64,000 nucleotides of DNA from Atriophallophorus winterbourni (lineage: Eukaryota; Platyhelminthes; Trematoda; Plagiorchiida; Microphallidae): assembly GCA_013407085.1 (NCBI GenBank), contig JACCGJ010013209.1, positions 37,773-101,772 of the forward strand, given 5' to 3'. Both the position numbers and the translations under genes were made by a program. Positions 25,161-36,649 of the stretch are shown piece after piece. The notes under the pieces are model-generated. The model saw only the letters and a list, made by a program, of their open reading frames with translations. It made no database searches and was not told the DNA's origin. Positions within the stretch are counted from its first letter, which is position 1, and each line of letters begins with the position of its first letter.

Positions 25161-25680
25161 CTCGCAAGCAATCAATGATTTTATGCGTCTTTACATCGTG
25201 CCGTGCTATCGCATTATTTTGCGCTTCCGATCATCAGGTTATAATTATCTTACACATATATGTACGTGGATATATTATTATTATTATTATTATTATTCCA
25301 CATCCACTGGTTATATATTCAACATCGTGCGACCAACTACAGAAGCGTTTCGTCGTATTCAATTCTGAATTTGCTGTTATTCTTGAACACCGCTTTTTTG
25401 TTGCGCTCACGATATTCATTATCGATCGCTCCACAGAACCACTGCAAGTGCACACACCACTGAACAGTGCTGCACACAAACCAGAACGGATGACTCCAGC
25501 TTTATTTGAAAAAAATCAAAATTTTAGCGTGTACAATTAAAATAATGACTACTTAAATATGAATAAATGTATTTGACAATGTAAGAAGTAACCGCTGTTC
25601 GAACATTCCTAGTGACTTCTTACATATTCGGATTAAAGTAAAATGTATGTTGAGGTGATCTATTAATGATAAACCAATTA
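25161..25680. other. Spacer of the tandem unit with ATT microsatellite
   Basis: Non-coding spacer present twice (25,161-25,680 and 27,106-27,640) with an ATT/TTA trinucleotide run. The long plus-strand ORF through it includes the translated microsatellite and is not credible. Confidence 0.6.
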
Positions 25681-26745
25681 TGTGAATCAAGCATCAAGAA
25701 TCAAGGATCAGGATGCCATGGTAAAGAAAAGCTATCGCTTTACATGTACCATTGAATGACAGCTATATAAAACACAGAGGATGCAATCAAAATTCCATAG
25801 AGTCATTTGGTTTGTGTGGGTTCATATTGGGTCAATATACAGGGCCGATAGTGGAGTGTTGTTTGATATAAGCATCCAGTTCCAATTTGAACTCGCAGAT
25901 CTTTGGAGCGTTTACAATATCCTGTGATAGTGAAATCCACATAAAGCAAATACGCACCGAGAAGAATTACGTCTACAATCGAGCCATGATTGCGGCATAA
26001 CGAGACAACTTGAATGACTCCATTTATCCTTAGGGGAACTAACATTTATCAAATGGCGAGAAATTGATTTTATATTTGCAGTAATTAATATGTTAGGATC
26101 ATGTCGCTCATTAAATTTTCGTTGTGAGAAATCGGTCAATCCCAGCGTGGAAATCCGCATCCCATCAACTAGCTTCGTCGCCCAGTGGCAGATTTTTTAC
26201 AACAAATAAAAGCCTCAACGCAACCACGTTGCCCAACTTGGATCATGTATTATATCATAGCATTATTGTAAGTATTCAAAATGCCGGCAAGCGTCTGAGG
26301 AGCAAACCGCCCAAATATTCTCCTCTGCAAAGCCAAGATACCGCTTGCCCTGTTGAATACTTTTTGACAGTGAGTATTCGGTTTCAAGTTATTAGTAATC
26401 TAGATACCGAGAATATTCTTAGCACTGGTCCAAGTCAGGTTTTCATCACCAAGATAATATGTATGCTCTATTGCCGACCACGTTGTAACATTCTACATTT
26501 ACGAATGTTGAAGCACATCTGATTTAGTTGAGACCAATGATACAGTGCATTCAAATCCTTCTGCAGCATGAAACAATCTTCAATCGATCGGATTTGCTTC
26601 CATATTTTTAAGTCATCAGAAAAAGACCAATTTAACGTCGTACTGTTTGCGCAATATCATTTATGTAAAACAATAAAAGGATGAGCCCTAGCACTGAACG
26701 TTGAAAACGCCGCTGGTGACATTGACAGATTTTGATAGAACGCCG
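25681..26745 (-). pseudogene. CR1-like LINE 3' half, tandem unit 1 to 2 junction
   Basis: The minus strand carries the CR1 C-terminus (NAPKICEFKLELDAYIK near 25,890) and 3' UTR with an imperfect AATCAAG-type tail at 25,685-25,710. From 26,127 upward it carries the RT palm-thumb fragment described for unit 1. It is contiguous in the same order as the longer element at 27,645-31,060. Confidence 0.75.
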
Positions 26746-26749
26746 TCCA

Positions 26750-27105
26750 TGGCGGTCCTGCACTAAGCATATTCTTGGAGTGTTTGCTTAACCTTGTGTG
26801 TTGTCACGCGGAGAGACGAGAAAAGCTCATTATGATGCATCACAGTGAAAGCCGCAAGGAAGCTGCCGTGCTGATGTCGCTCTACTCGTTCGTTAATCTT
26901 GTTTGAATGTATGTTCCATTCGAGGTGAAAGCACCTCTTTCCAGTTTGTTTGTGCTCTCACTTCTATACAAGTCGTAGCAATTTAAATCCCAGCATCCCC
27001 AATCTTTTAAGGATTTTATTTTTTCATGTTTGTATGGCAGTTAAGCATTTGGTACGTGCTACCGGTGTAATGCTGTCTTCGATGATGATGATGATTGATG
27101 TTACT
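26750..27105 (+). repeat. RTE-like LINE 3' UTR fragment, unit 2
   Basis: This is a fuller copy of the 24,857 fragment, with the AATTTAAATCCCAGCATCCC block that unit 1 lacks. It ends in repeated GATGAT at 27,080-27,095. Confidence 0.8.
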
Positions 27106-27644
27106 CGCAAGCAATCAATGATTTATGCGTCTTTCCATCGTGCCGTGCTATCGCATTATTTTGCGCTTCTGATCATCAGGATATAATTATCTTACACATA
27201 TGTGTATGTGGATATATTATTATTATTATTCCACATCCACCGGTTATATATTCAACATCGTGCGACCAACTACAGAAGCGTATCGTCGTATTCAATTCTG
27301 AATTTGCTGTTATTCTTGAACACCGCTTTTTTGTCGCGCTCACGATATTCAGTATCGATCGCTCCACAGAATCACTGCAAGTGCACACACCACTGAACAG
27401 TGCTGCTCACAAACCAGAACGGACGACCCCAGCTTTATTTGAAAAAATCAAAATTTTAGCGTGTAAAATTAAAATAACGACTATTTAAATATGAATAAAT
27501 GTATTTGCCAATGTTGGAAGTAACCGTTGTTCTAACAACCTAGTGACTTCTTACATTGAGTTCTTACATATTCGGATTAAAGTAAAATCTACTTTGAGGT
27601 GATGTATTAATGATAAACTAATTATGTGAATCAAGCATCAAGAA

Positions 27645-30600
27645 TCTAGAATCAGGATGTTATGGTGTAGGAAAGCTATCGCTTTACATGTACCATTGAA
27701 TGACAGCTATATAAAACACAGAGGATGCAATCAAAATTCTATAGAGGCATTTGGTTTGTGTGGGTTCATATTGGGTCAATATACAGGGCCGATAGTGGAG
27801 TGTTGTTTGATATAAGCATCCAGTTCCAATTTGAAATCGCAGATCTTTGGAGCGTTTACAGTATCCTCTGATAGTGAAATCCACATAAAGCAAATACGCA
27901 CCGAGAAGAATTACGTCTACAATCGAGCCATGATTGCGGTATAACGAGACAACTTGAATGACTCCGTGTATCCTTAGGGAAACTAACATTTATCAAATGG
28001 CGAGAAGGTGATTTTATATCCGCAGTAATTAATATGTTAGGATCATGTCGCTCATTATTTTTCGTTGCGAGAAATCGGTCAATCCCAGCGTGTAAATTCG
28101 CATATCATCAACTAGCTTCGTCGCCCAGGTGCAAATTGTTTACAACAAATAAAAGCCTCTACGCAACCACGTTGCCCAACTTGGATCATGTATTATATCA
28201 TAGGATTATTGTAAGTATTCAAAATGCGGGCACGCGTCTGAGGAGCAAACCGCCCAAATATTCTCCTCTGCAAAGCCAAGATACCGCTTGCCCTGTTGAA
28301 TACTTTTTGACAGTGAGTATTCGGTTTCAAGTTATTAGTAATCTAGATACCGAGAATATTCTTAGCACTGGTCCAAGTCAGGTTTTCATCACCAAGATAA
28401 TATGTATGCTCTATTGCCGACCACGTTGTAACATTTTACATTTACGAATGTTGAAACACATCTGATTTAGTTGAGACCAATGATACAGTGCATTCAAATC
28501 CTTCTGTAGCATGAAACAATCTTCAATCGATCGGATTTGCTTCCATATATTTATGCCATCAGAAAAAGACCAATTAAACATCGTACTGTTTGCGCAATAT
28601 CATTAATGTAAAACAATAAAAGGATGAACCCTAGCACTGAACGTTGAAAACGCCGCTGGTGACATTGTCAGATTTTGATAGAACGCCGTCCATGCGGGCT
28701 CGCACAAGTCAATCTGTCAGATAATCCATAATCAACGATAATAATTTTCGTGTTATCCAATATTGCACTAGCTTTCGCAGAAGACGTTTGTGGTTGACCC
28801 TATCGAATGCCTTTGATACATGAATGTGGCAGACATGAAAGGAGTATCCCAGTTCCAAAGATTTTGGCTAATCGTCCAGACTGATGAGTAAATTTGAGAG
28901 ACAATATCTGTTTCATCGAAACCCATGTTGCGCTGATAGTACCAAGCCTTTCGTTTCAAGGTGACCCATCATACACGCAGGTAAGATACGCTCCATAATT
29001 TTCAAGCTGCAAGGACGCACCTTAACAGGACTGTAATTTGCTACGTCGGAATGACAGCCACCCTTGTAAATTAGTTTTATCACATCAGCTTTTCATACTG
29101 ACTGTAAGCAACTGCCACGAAATCTTCAGTTGAAAACCTTCGCTAAATTGCATGAAAGCTGTCTTTAATATGCACGGAGAATTACTGGTGTAATGTTGTC
29201 CCTACCCGGTAATTCCACGAATATCGACGTTGTAGATATTGTTTCGCAACGACGTGATGAATTATTTGGTTCAGTTAGAGGTTCTAATGAGTTTGATAAG
29301 CATGATGCCATATTTGTGGTTCCTGGCAGAATACTTGTCAGTAAAGGCGCGCAAGAGCATCCCCGTCTCTTGAACCGTAGTGATGAATTTTTGTTCTGTT
29401 GTGAGCGGAAAACATCCTGGTGTCAATTTTGTTCTTTCATTCACAATATCGTACAGAAACTATAGATTATATTTCACCAAGCGTTGTTGATAATTTTGTT
29501 TGTCCTGCTGAACGAGGGTGGTCATTCTGTTCCGTATTCGGCAAAAAGTAAAGCAAGATGCAGTGGTAGAAAGATCTTATGAATGGCCAAGACTCGTCTT
29601 TTCAATGAAATCCATTTTCTGGTTCTACTGCGAACAGTGAAGGTGTGGACATATTTGCTGGGAATAATTTGAGAGTTTGATTGGACTTGCATCTGAAGAT
29701 AGTTCACCAATGAGATGTAATGTGTATCTGAGTCAATGAAATCAAGTTTGACCTCGTTTAGTTCACCGACTGCTTCTCTGAGTCACCAAAAGTCGGCTTT
29801 AAGGATGACCTTCGTCTCGTCGCTGTGTCTCAAAACACTGCAGTCATAATCGAACACAAGCACCAAATGGTTACCCAATGAAGCGTATAAGGAGATTTAT
29901 TAGATAGCCGATGCGTTCGAAGCGAAAACTAGGTCCAGACCAGATGTCCGATTTGTTCCTTTTATTCGTTTTTGTTTGAAAACGGTTTGAACAACGGTTC
30001 TAGGTTGAATACGTCGCGAAGTTTGTTCCCCAGTGATTTTATTAGATGCTGGTCTCTTAATTTGAGCCGCGGAAGTTTAAGGTCTCCGATGAATAGCATT
30101 TGTACATGCTGTCGATCGTTGAGGCGCTGAAGTCTTTCAAGTTGCATATCGTTGTTTTTTGCGTTCGATGTTGCTTATCGGTATATGACCGCGATTGTTC
30201 AGCTGTCACCAGATTCCAGATCAAGTGAGCACTACAGCATCTCAGTGAGTGAAAGATCAGTATCTTAGAGGATGTTTATCTTTAGTCGCTTGTGACAATA
30301 CAACACAACACCACCTCCAAAGCCTCTACGGTCACCGTGTAGGAGTGTCATATTGGAAATAAGAAGATCACTGTTGGTCACAGTTATATCAGGTGAATTG
30401 TCTACACAAATATTAATCAGTTCCGCTAACTTGTTGACTAAACTTTGAGCCGACCCTACGAAGATTTTCGAAGATTTTCGATTTTGATTTATTTCCCATT
30501 TTTATGATAACGCTGCCATCCGCCGTCCCTAGACGAGATAGTGTTTGACTAATGACGCTGAGTTTAGTGAGCTCAGTCTAAATTCCGCTGGTAATGTTCG

Positions 30601-31060
30601 TTTTCTTTTTTTCTATTCAGACCTTACTATTTAGACCATTGCGCAAGTCAAGAACGTTATCTTCAGGGTGTTTTGGTCCATCCCCTCTATATTTTGGCGC
30701 AGAAGGAACTCGAAAAGTGTTCACAACAACGGCATTATAAATATCTAGAGAAGACGTAATGTAGCGCCACTGCTTGACTTCTAGCTCAACGGTTTGCTGG
30801 ATCGATCCTGGAGAGGTATATTCTTGTACAACAAGTAGAAATGTATTCGGTGGTGCCGATTTTCCCCCGAGTTCAAGCTACCATTCCTTTCACACCATGG
30901 TAGATCGGGATATATGCGGCTGTATAAGCCAGGATGTGCCTTGAGTCAGTACACATTCAGCGGTACCTTCTCGATATCAGCCCCCCATTTCTGTGTGATC
31001 TTCAGCAAGGGAGTTTGGCCAACATAAGAAGAGTTTGCGCGGCGAGTTAAACGAGTCACT
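27645..31060 (-). pseudogene. CR1-like LINE, near full-length but decayed
   Basis: Order on the minus strand, 5' to 3'. ORF1 fragments: VTRLTRRANSS near 31,030 and VVVNTFRVPSAPKYRGDGP near 30,700. Endonuclease: IFVGSAQSLVNKLAELINIC, 30,410-30,470; GGVVLYCHKRL near 30,310; FIGDLKLPRLKL near 30,080. Linker: VRSRTRKWISLKRR, 29,600-29,650. RT: VIKLIYKGGC near 29,080, LVLSAQHGFR near 28,940, HVSKAFDRVNHKRLL with frame changes near 28,800. The rest of RT is in the 28,071-28,694 segment, and the C-terminus and tail in 27,645-28,070. Domain order is complete for a CR1/jockey element; stops and frameshifts kill it. Its 3' half is what was tandemly duplicated. Confidence 0.8.
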
Positions 31061-32612
31061 TTGTCTGGTAATAAATGTAGAATTTGCAACAGGTGTCTAA
31101 GTTGAGAGCATCACTTGGGGTCGTTTTTCGGTTTGCTATCAAACTGGCTTTATTGGGACTGCCAAAATTTCGTACATATCACACTCAGTGCGGGGTGTTT
31201 GTATTGCGTATCGGGATGTCAGACATTTTAGATATTAAACCATTTGGGTCTAGACTTTGTGAGTCGGGTACCGCCGCTATACGGTGCAGGTAGAACGTAA
31301 CAGCCAATCTCTGTATGCATTCGGAAAGGACGGGTACATTTTAACGAATTCCAAAACGGGAATAACCCTGAATTTTTTTATTTTTGCACACCAATAGCCT
31401 TAGTCTTAGATGCCCTCAGTCGTGGTTCCGAAATAGTTGTATCGATCACTTGTGTTCCCATATGATATACCAATATTTCATAAACATGTCGAAGCCTCAT
31501 CTCGAAACTGGAAATTATTCTTTTCTATTTTGGCTTAAACAGAATCTGCATCGTGCAAGGATTTAGCTCTGCAATTAACACATTCATCGTAGGCGCCTGG
31601 GGCCATTTCATTTTTTAATAATGATATCGAATCAAGGGCAAAGTACAGTCAGATTTACCATGGATCTTACCCATACACAGAAAACACGTAATGACTTTAC
31701 TCGCCTTTGGACTTGAAGTTGACCTTCAGACAATTCTGCGTGTCGAGATGCGTCCTATCAGCCCATCCAGGCCCTTTTCACAGAGATCAAGTTGGTTCCA
31801 TGACTAGGCAAGAACTATTGAATATTAAACGCGATCGGTTAAAGCAGCTTTTGTGTAGCGTTTTTGAAATAATATTTCAAAATACTCACATTGACAACTT
31901 CATAAATTTGATGCCTAGGTATTTTTAAAGCGTTTGCGACTCAAAATTCGGAAATCTGTTCATACGGGCTACGAAGCCGTTTTTGTTTTTCAAATACTGA
32001 TACAGCGACGCTCATAACCGGGGTGGCGAACTAAAAATAAGGCAGAGCTGGGATTCAAGCTTTTTGAAATTGGAGTTTGAGAGAATCTTCAAGAGGAGTT
32101 CTTCATTTACTCACATTCGTATGTCGATTGACATATTTTTGCTCGTTCAGATGTTATTTGAACATCGTTCTAAAACTAAACACGCTTTGGTATAACAAAA
32201 TTAGGAGCACTCTTCATATAAATAAAGCAAAATTTATGAAATCGATCCTTCCTTTAGAAAATGATCATTTTCAATTCATTTGAGCACCAAGCTGCACAAC
32301 AGGTGAGATTATCGATACCGCATAAATTCTATGATTAACTACAGCGTGATCACATTATCTGTCAATCATTCAAACTTTACATGGTATTTATTGAGTCAGT
32401 GATATTTATAAGAAGGATAATCATTAAAGACGGTTAACGTTGTTATGTTTCGTGGGTACAATATGCGTAATGTACACCCAAATCTAGACTTGTACCTTTC
32501 ATTAGATTCTGCGCGTCAGCTACTAGCACATTTGAAAAATAGAAAATGTTGATTTCAATTGTTCTAAGGTGCACAGTTTGCACAAGCTCTGTGCTTGGCC
32601 GAATGTTTTTTT
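31061..32612. other. Unassigned stretch
   Basis: 31,061-31,310 resembles 20,350-20,560, so it may be 5' CR1 sequence. Beyond that nothing is recognised up to the minisatellite. Confidence 0.45.
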
Positions 32613-33899
32613 GCACCGATGATTCAAAAACCAAAGATCCGCTAACAAAATCAATGCGTAAGAGTTAGTTTGTTTTGCACCGATGATTCAAAAACCAAAG
32701 ATCCGCTAACAAAATGAATGCGTAAGAGTTAGTTTGTTTTGCACCGATGATTCAAAAACCAAAGATCCGCTAACAAAATCAATGCGTAAGAGTTAGTTTG
32801 TTTTGCACCGATGATTCAAAAACCAAAGATCCGCTAACAAAATCAATGCGTAAGAGTTAGTTTGTTTTGCACCGATGATTCAAAAACCAAAGATCCGCTA
32901 ACAAAATCAATGCGTAAGAGTTAGTTTGTTTTGCACCGATGATTCAAAAACCAAAGATCCGCTAACAAAATCAATGCGTAAGAGTTAGTTTGTTTTGCAC
33001 CGATGATTCAAAAACCAAAGATCCGCTAACAAAATCAATGCGTAAGAGTTAGTTTGTTTTGCACCGATGATTCAAAAACCAAAGATCCGCTAACAAAATC
33101 AATGCGTAAGAGTTAGTTTGTTTTGCACCGATGATTCAAAAACCAAGAGATCCGCTAACAAAATCAATGCGTAAGAGTTAGTTTGTTTTGCACCGATGAT
33201 TCAAAAACCAAAGATCCGCTAACAAAATCAATGCGTAAGAGTTAGTTTGTTTTGCACCGATGATTCAAAAACCAAAGATCCGCTAACAAAATCAATGCGT
33301 AAGAGTTAGTTTGTTTTGCACCGATGATTCAAAAACCAAAGATCCGCTAACAAAATCAATGCGTAAGAGTTAGTTTGTTTTGCACCGATGATTCAAAAAC
33401 CAAAGATCCGCTAACAAAATCAATGCGTAAGAGTTAGTTTGTTTTGCACCGATGATTCAAAAACCAAAGATCCGCTAACAAAATCAATGCGTAAGAGTTA
33501 GTTTGTTTTGCACCGATGATTCAAAAACCAAAGATCCGCTAACAAAATCAATGCGTAAGAGTTAGTTTGTTTTGCACCGATGATTCAAAAACCAAAGATC
33601 CGCTAACAAAATCAATGCGTAAGAGTTAGTTTGTTTTGCACCGATGATTCAAAAACCAAAGATCCGCTGACAAAATCAATGCGTAAGAGTTAGTTTCTTT
33701 TGCACCGATGATTCAAAAACCAAAGATCCGCTAACAAATTCAATGCGTAAGTGTTAGTTTGTTTTGCACCGATGATTCAAAAACCAAAGATCCGCTAACA
33801 AAATCAATGCGTAAGAGTTAGTTTGTTTTGCACCGATGATTCAAAAACCAAAGATCCGCTAACAAAATCAATGCGTAAGAGTTAGTTTGTTTTGCACCG
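32613..33899. repeat. 64-bp minisatellite, 20 tandem copies
   Basis: The unit begins GCACCGATGATTCAAAAACC and ends AGTTAGTTTGTTTT. Start positions 32,613 to 33,894 differ by 1,281 bp, which is 20 units of 64 plus one extra base (unit around 33,143 has an inserted G). Very few changes are seen: a C-to-G near 32,717; an A-to-G near 33,669 and a G-to-C near 33,697 in one unit; and changes near 33,739 and 33,752 in the next. There are no spacers, and the unit length is not a multiple of three, so it is neither a CRISPR array nor a coding repeat. Confidence 0.97.
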
Positions 33900-34529
33900 T
33901 GATGACGTAGCCTCGAATAACAAGAATTGAGCGTTTTTTACAGCTCTATTTTGCAGTGTATATGAGAAGGATTAATTTGATTTCGCGGTGTAAATTCCAA
34001 TGGTAAATAAAAAAGTTGTGTTTATCTAACCCCCTTGATTGTAACAGAGCAAGAAACGATGAGTAGACAACCGATGGGTATTGCATGAATGAGTTATCAA
34101 AATGTTCACAATGAAGTTGTATGAGTTTATTTATCATAGCAAATTTCTAATACGTTCAGATTTATCTGAGAGAAGTTCATTTGTAAACTAGAAGTTCTTT
34201 CGCATGCAATGTGTACATGTTCGTGTTTTAATCGCAAATACTGCACTGCTATGCTACTATGCTAGTTGAACCTTGTATAAAATGCAGAGACACTCAAAAC
34301 GTTTACTACAAACAGATCCAACAGCATGGTTCCCTTTATCGAGAAAAACAAAATCCTCCTTGTTCATCATAAGTCACCGAAAGACACAACATTTAATGAT
34401 TTGGAAAATGTCAGATTCTAGTGGGGACTTTAAACACCGAACTCAATATGTTTTACGGCTGATAAAGCATTAAGCTTAACAAAAACAATAGAATGGCCAG
34501 TTATATCGAGTCTAAATATAATATCTCGT
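33900..34529. other. Unassigned stretch
   Basis: Short ORFs only; nothing recognised. Confidence 0.5.
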
Positions 34530-35830
34530 GAAAATCAATAGGGACATTCACATACCGCATGGTTCGTCATATACTCATCGAGTTTAGGAGCGAAAAACTC
34601 AACGGATTCAAAGCATGTGATTTCTTCAGCTAAAATGACTAAATTTGTCGCACTATGAAAAATCCTGTAGAGTATTTTGATATCCTTCCCCAGCCATATT
34701 ACCCAGTCTTGGATGGAATATTCTATAGCTGGACGTTCGTAGTAATAAATAAACTGTGCAAGGTTTTGGGCATGAGTATCCTTTTTAGAAGACACAAGAT
34801 ATGACAGGCTTACTTGCACAATTTCCGGAAATGATGTCCAGTCCTTAGTTTAAACGACATCCAGATAACTTTAATGAAAGTGATCCAAGCACTGAGGATT
34901 GCGAAACTCCACTTGTGAAGTCTATTCTCCTGTAGGAGTTGCTGCCAACTCGAACTTGTACGTGTCAGTATGATAGTACATTATCCATTCAGCAACATTC
35001 CCGTAATCCCTAAGCCTTGAGCATTTTTATTTAAATGTCATGGTTGGCTCTATCCAAAGCTTTAGAAATGTCGATGTAGAAAGCATGTACAGAATCAGCT
35101 TCGTCAAGTGCCTTGGTCCAATCCTCGAACGTCGTAGGAAGATTAGATAAACAGCAAAGGTAACTTCGAAAACCGTGTTGTGCTGCGGTCAAAATATGTT
35201 GATTTTCAAAATGTTCTCTTATACGCCGCAAACTGCCGGTCCCAGGCCCGGGTGAAAAAGGAGGAGGGTTGGGCGTGGGGCTAGCAACCCCACCCCGTAA
35301 AAGACAACGCTGCTAAAGAAACTGCAACAACAAAAACTGCACAAAAGCTGCCTGGACGGGAGGACTCCTCTTCAGTGGGGCTCATGACGCGTGCTGGTGA
35401 AAGCCTTCGGGAAGAAGCGAAGGATGCCGGAATGACATGGAATGACAGCTGAGGATAGCAGCCCAGGACAGAGTTCGCTGGCGTGGCGTTGTTGCAACCC
35501 TATGCTCCAACAGGAGTTCACAGGAATAAGTCAAGTAAGTCATACGCGCAGTCACAATGCGTTTCATTAATTTAGAAATCACATGAAGTAGCCTTAGCGG
35601 TCTATAATTTGCTGTTTCTGAACGGCTATAACTTTTATACAGCGGAGTTATCATCTTTGCTTTCAATTGATTTTTCTTTCATGTATGCTGAGATTAATTA
35701 AGTTCGTAATAAAGTGTTGAACGAAGCGCACACATCTGCCCATAAATTGTGGCTCTTGGGTCGGATTGCAAAATCAGCGTTTCGAATTCATTCGTAGATA
35801 AAACACCGAACGCTTACATATCTTGCGCTT
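34530..35830 (-). pseudogene. CR1-like LINE RT with nested insertion and palm deletion
   Basis: The minus strand from about 35,830 carries the RT N-terminus (MITPLYKSYSRSETANYRPL near 35,640), ISKLMKRIVTAR at 35,555-35,590, then a foreign insertion (35,227-35,541). RT resumes with NQHILTAAQHGFRSYLCCLS and FYIDISKALDRANHDI down to 35,031. A degenerate GVSQSSVLGSL block lies near 34,890, after which the FADD region is missing. It restarts with RPAIEYSIQDWVIWLGKDIK near 34,700 and the C-terminus at 34,530. It is closely related to the plus-strand copy at 44,200-45,340 (shared FRSYLCCLSNLPTTF). Not functional. Confidence 0.8.
35227..35541 (+). mobile_element. 315-bp GC-rich retroposon nested in CR1, with 6-bp TSD
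   Basis: Compared with the undisrupted CR1 copy at 44,930-44,960, an extra GC-rich 315-bp segment interrupts RT. ATACGC is repeated at 35,221-35,226 and 35,542-35,547, fitting a target-site duplication. The insert begins CGCAAACTGCCGGTCCCAGG and ends with an AAGTAAGT-type tail. Its last 75 bases encode, on plus, DRVRWRGVVATLCSNRSSQE and a stop, like the C-terminus of an LINE RT. It is either a 5'-truncated LINE or a SINE that borrowed a LINE tail. Base composition is strikingly unlike its neighbours. Confidence 0.8.
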
Positions 35831-36649
35831 TGTGCCAATTTTGTAAATATTTATTGCGCCTACTCACAAGTAATAGATCAACTGATTTTTCACCGAACTA
35901 GAGTCATATCATAGTGAAAACTGATTATTTGAGCTTGCATATGTTTAAGAAATTAGTTATTCATCATTTGAGCTGAATTAATGCAATATAATGGAAAATC
36001 ATGATCGAAAATTCTACTTGATTCCAATACGCAAAAGTGAAGTTTATATCATTGTACATTGAAGAGAATACCGTGGTGAATTTTCAAAGTTTCTATTGCC
36101 TTTCAAAAAAGTGGACAAGACAAACTGTGTTTCCATATTATTCGGTATGTATTACACAAGAAATTGTAAAATGCTGATTTACAATTATTATATTCGCCAT
36201 CCCGTTCACAGCGTATCTGTTCGATTGATGATATAAAATAGGATATTGATCTCGGTCACTGTGACTAACACTATATTAGTCTAATGCGTTACGTGCTATT
36301 CCACCGTCCGCCGTCTAACTAATTCTTGATAGGCATCCACGAATTTCTCTTGAGAGACACTTAGATTTGTATAGACATACATGCTTGAGCAGTCGCGAAC
36401 AAGCCACCAACAATTATTGTGGACAGTTTGTTGTGAATTCTTATCGATGCAGTCTATGGTAATCTGTTTCTATCAGGCGAACACAATAGATATTGCTCAT
36501 CAATTAACTACTCGCCTTTTTGAAAAAGCAAAGAACAACTTGATATTTGGATGACTCGTGATAAAATCGGCCTAGATATTTTAACCTTTACATGGATTTA
36601 TATTTCTCATATGATACCAGCGGTAAATTCGTTGATATGCACTGTATTG
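35831..36649. other. Unassigned AT-rich stretch
   Basis: Nothing is recognised between the CR1 and zinc-finger LINE copies. Confidence 0.5.

Larger units (their letters stand above)
24232..28694. repeat. 1.9-kb tandem duplication, about 2.3 units
   Basis: Unit starts near 24,232, 26,127 and 28,071 share long near-identical blocks, for example CGGTCAATCCCAGCGTG at each start. Units are about 1,895 and 1,944 bp; the third is truncated at 28,694. Each full unit contains a CR1 RT C-terminal fragment (minus), an RTE 3' UTR (plus), a 500-bp spacer with an ATT microsatellite, and a CR1 3' end. Copy 1 lost about 50 bp inside the RTE part (near 25,080) and has a longer ATT run (25,273-25,300) than copy 2 (27,215-27,232). 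Identity by eye is very high, which suggests recent unequal exchange. Confidence 0.9.

Noticed and set aside
25190..25245. Further hammerhead (TCATCAGG on plus, 25,230)
   Set aside because: No GAAA box or stem II lies at the required distance on the minus strand.
25007..25540. 177-codon plus-strand ORF, the third longest with ATG
   Set aside because: It runs through an RTE 3' UTR and a translated ATT microsatellite (poly-Ile), and unit 2 does not keep the frame.
24301..28465. Plus-strand ORFs of 109-143 codons conserved in three copies
   Set aside because: They are antisense to the CR1 RT fragment and look conserved only because of the tandem duplication.
32613..33899. CRISPR-like array
   Set aside because: Units are directly adjacent with no spacers, and the sequence context is eukaryotic. 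It is a minisatellite.
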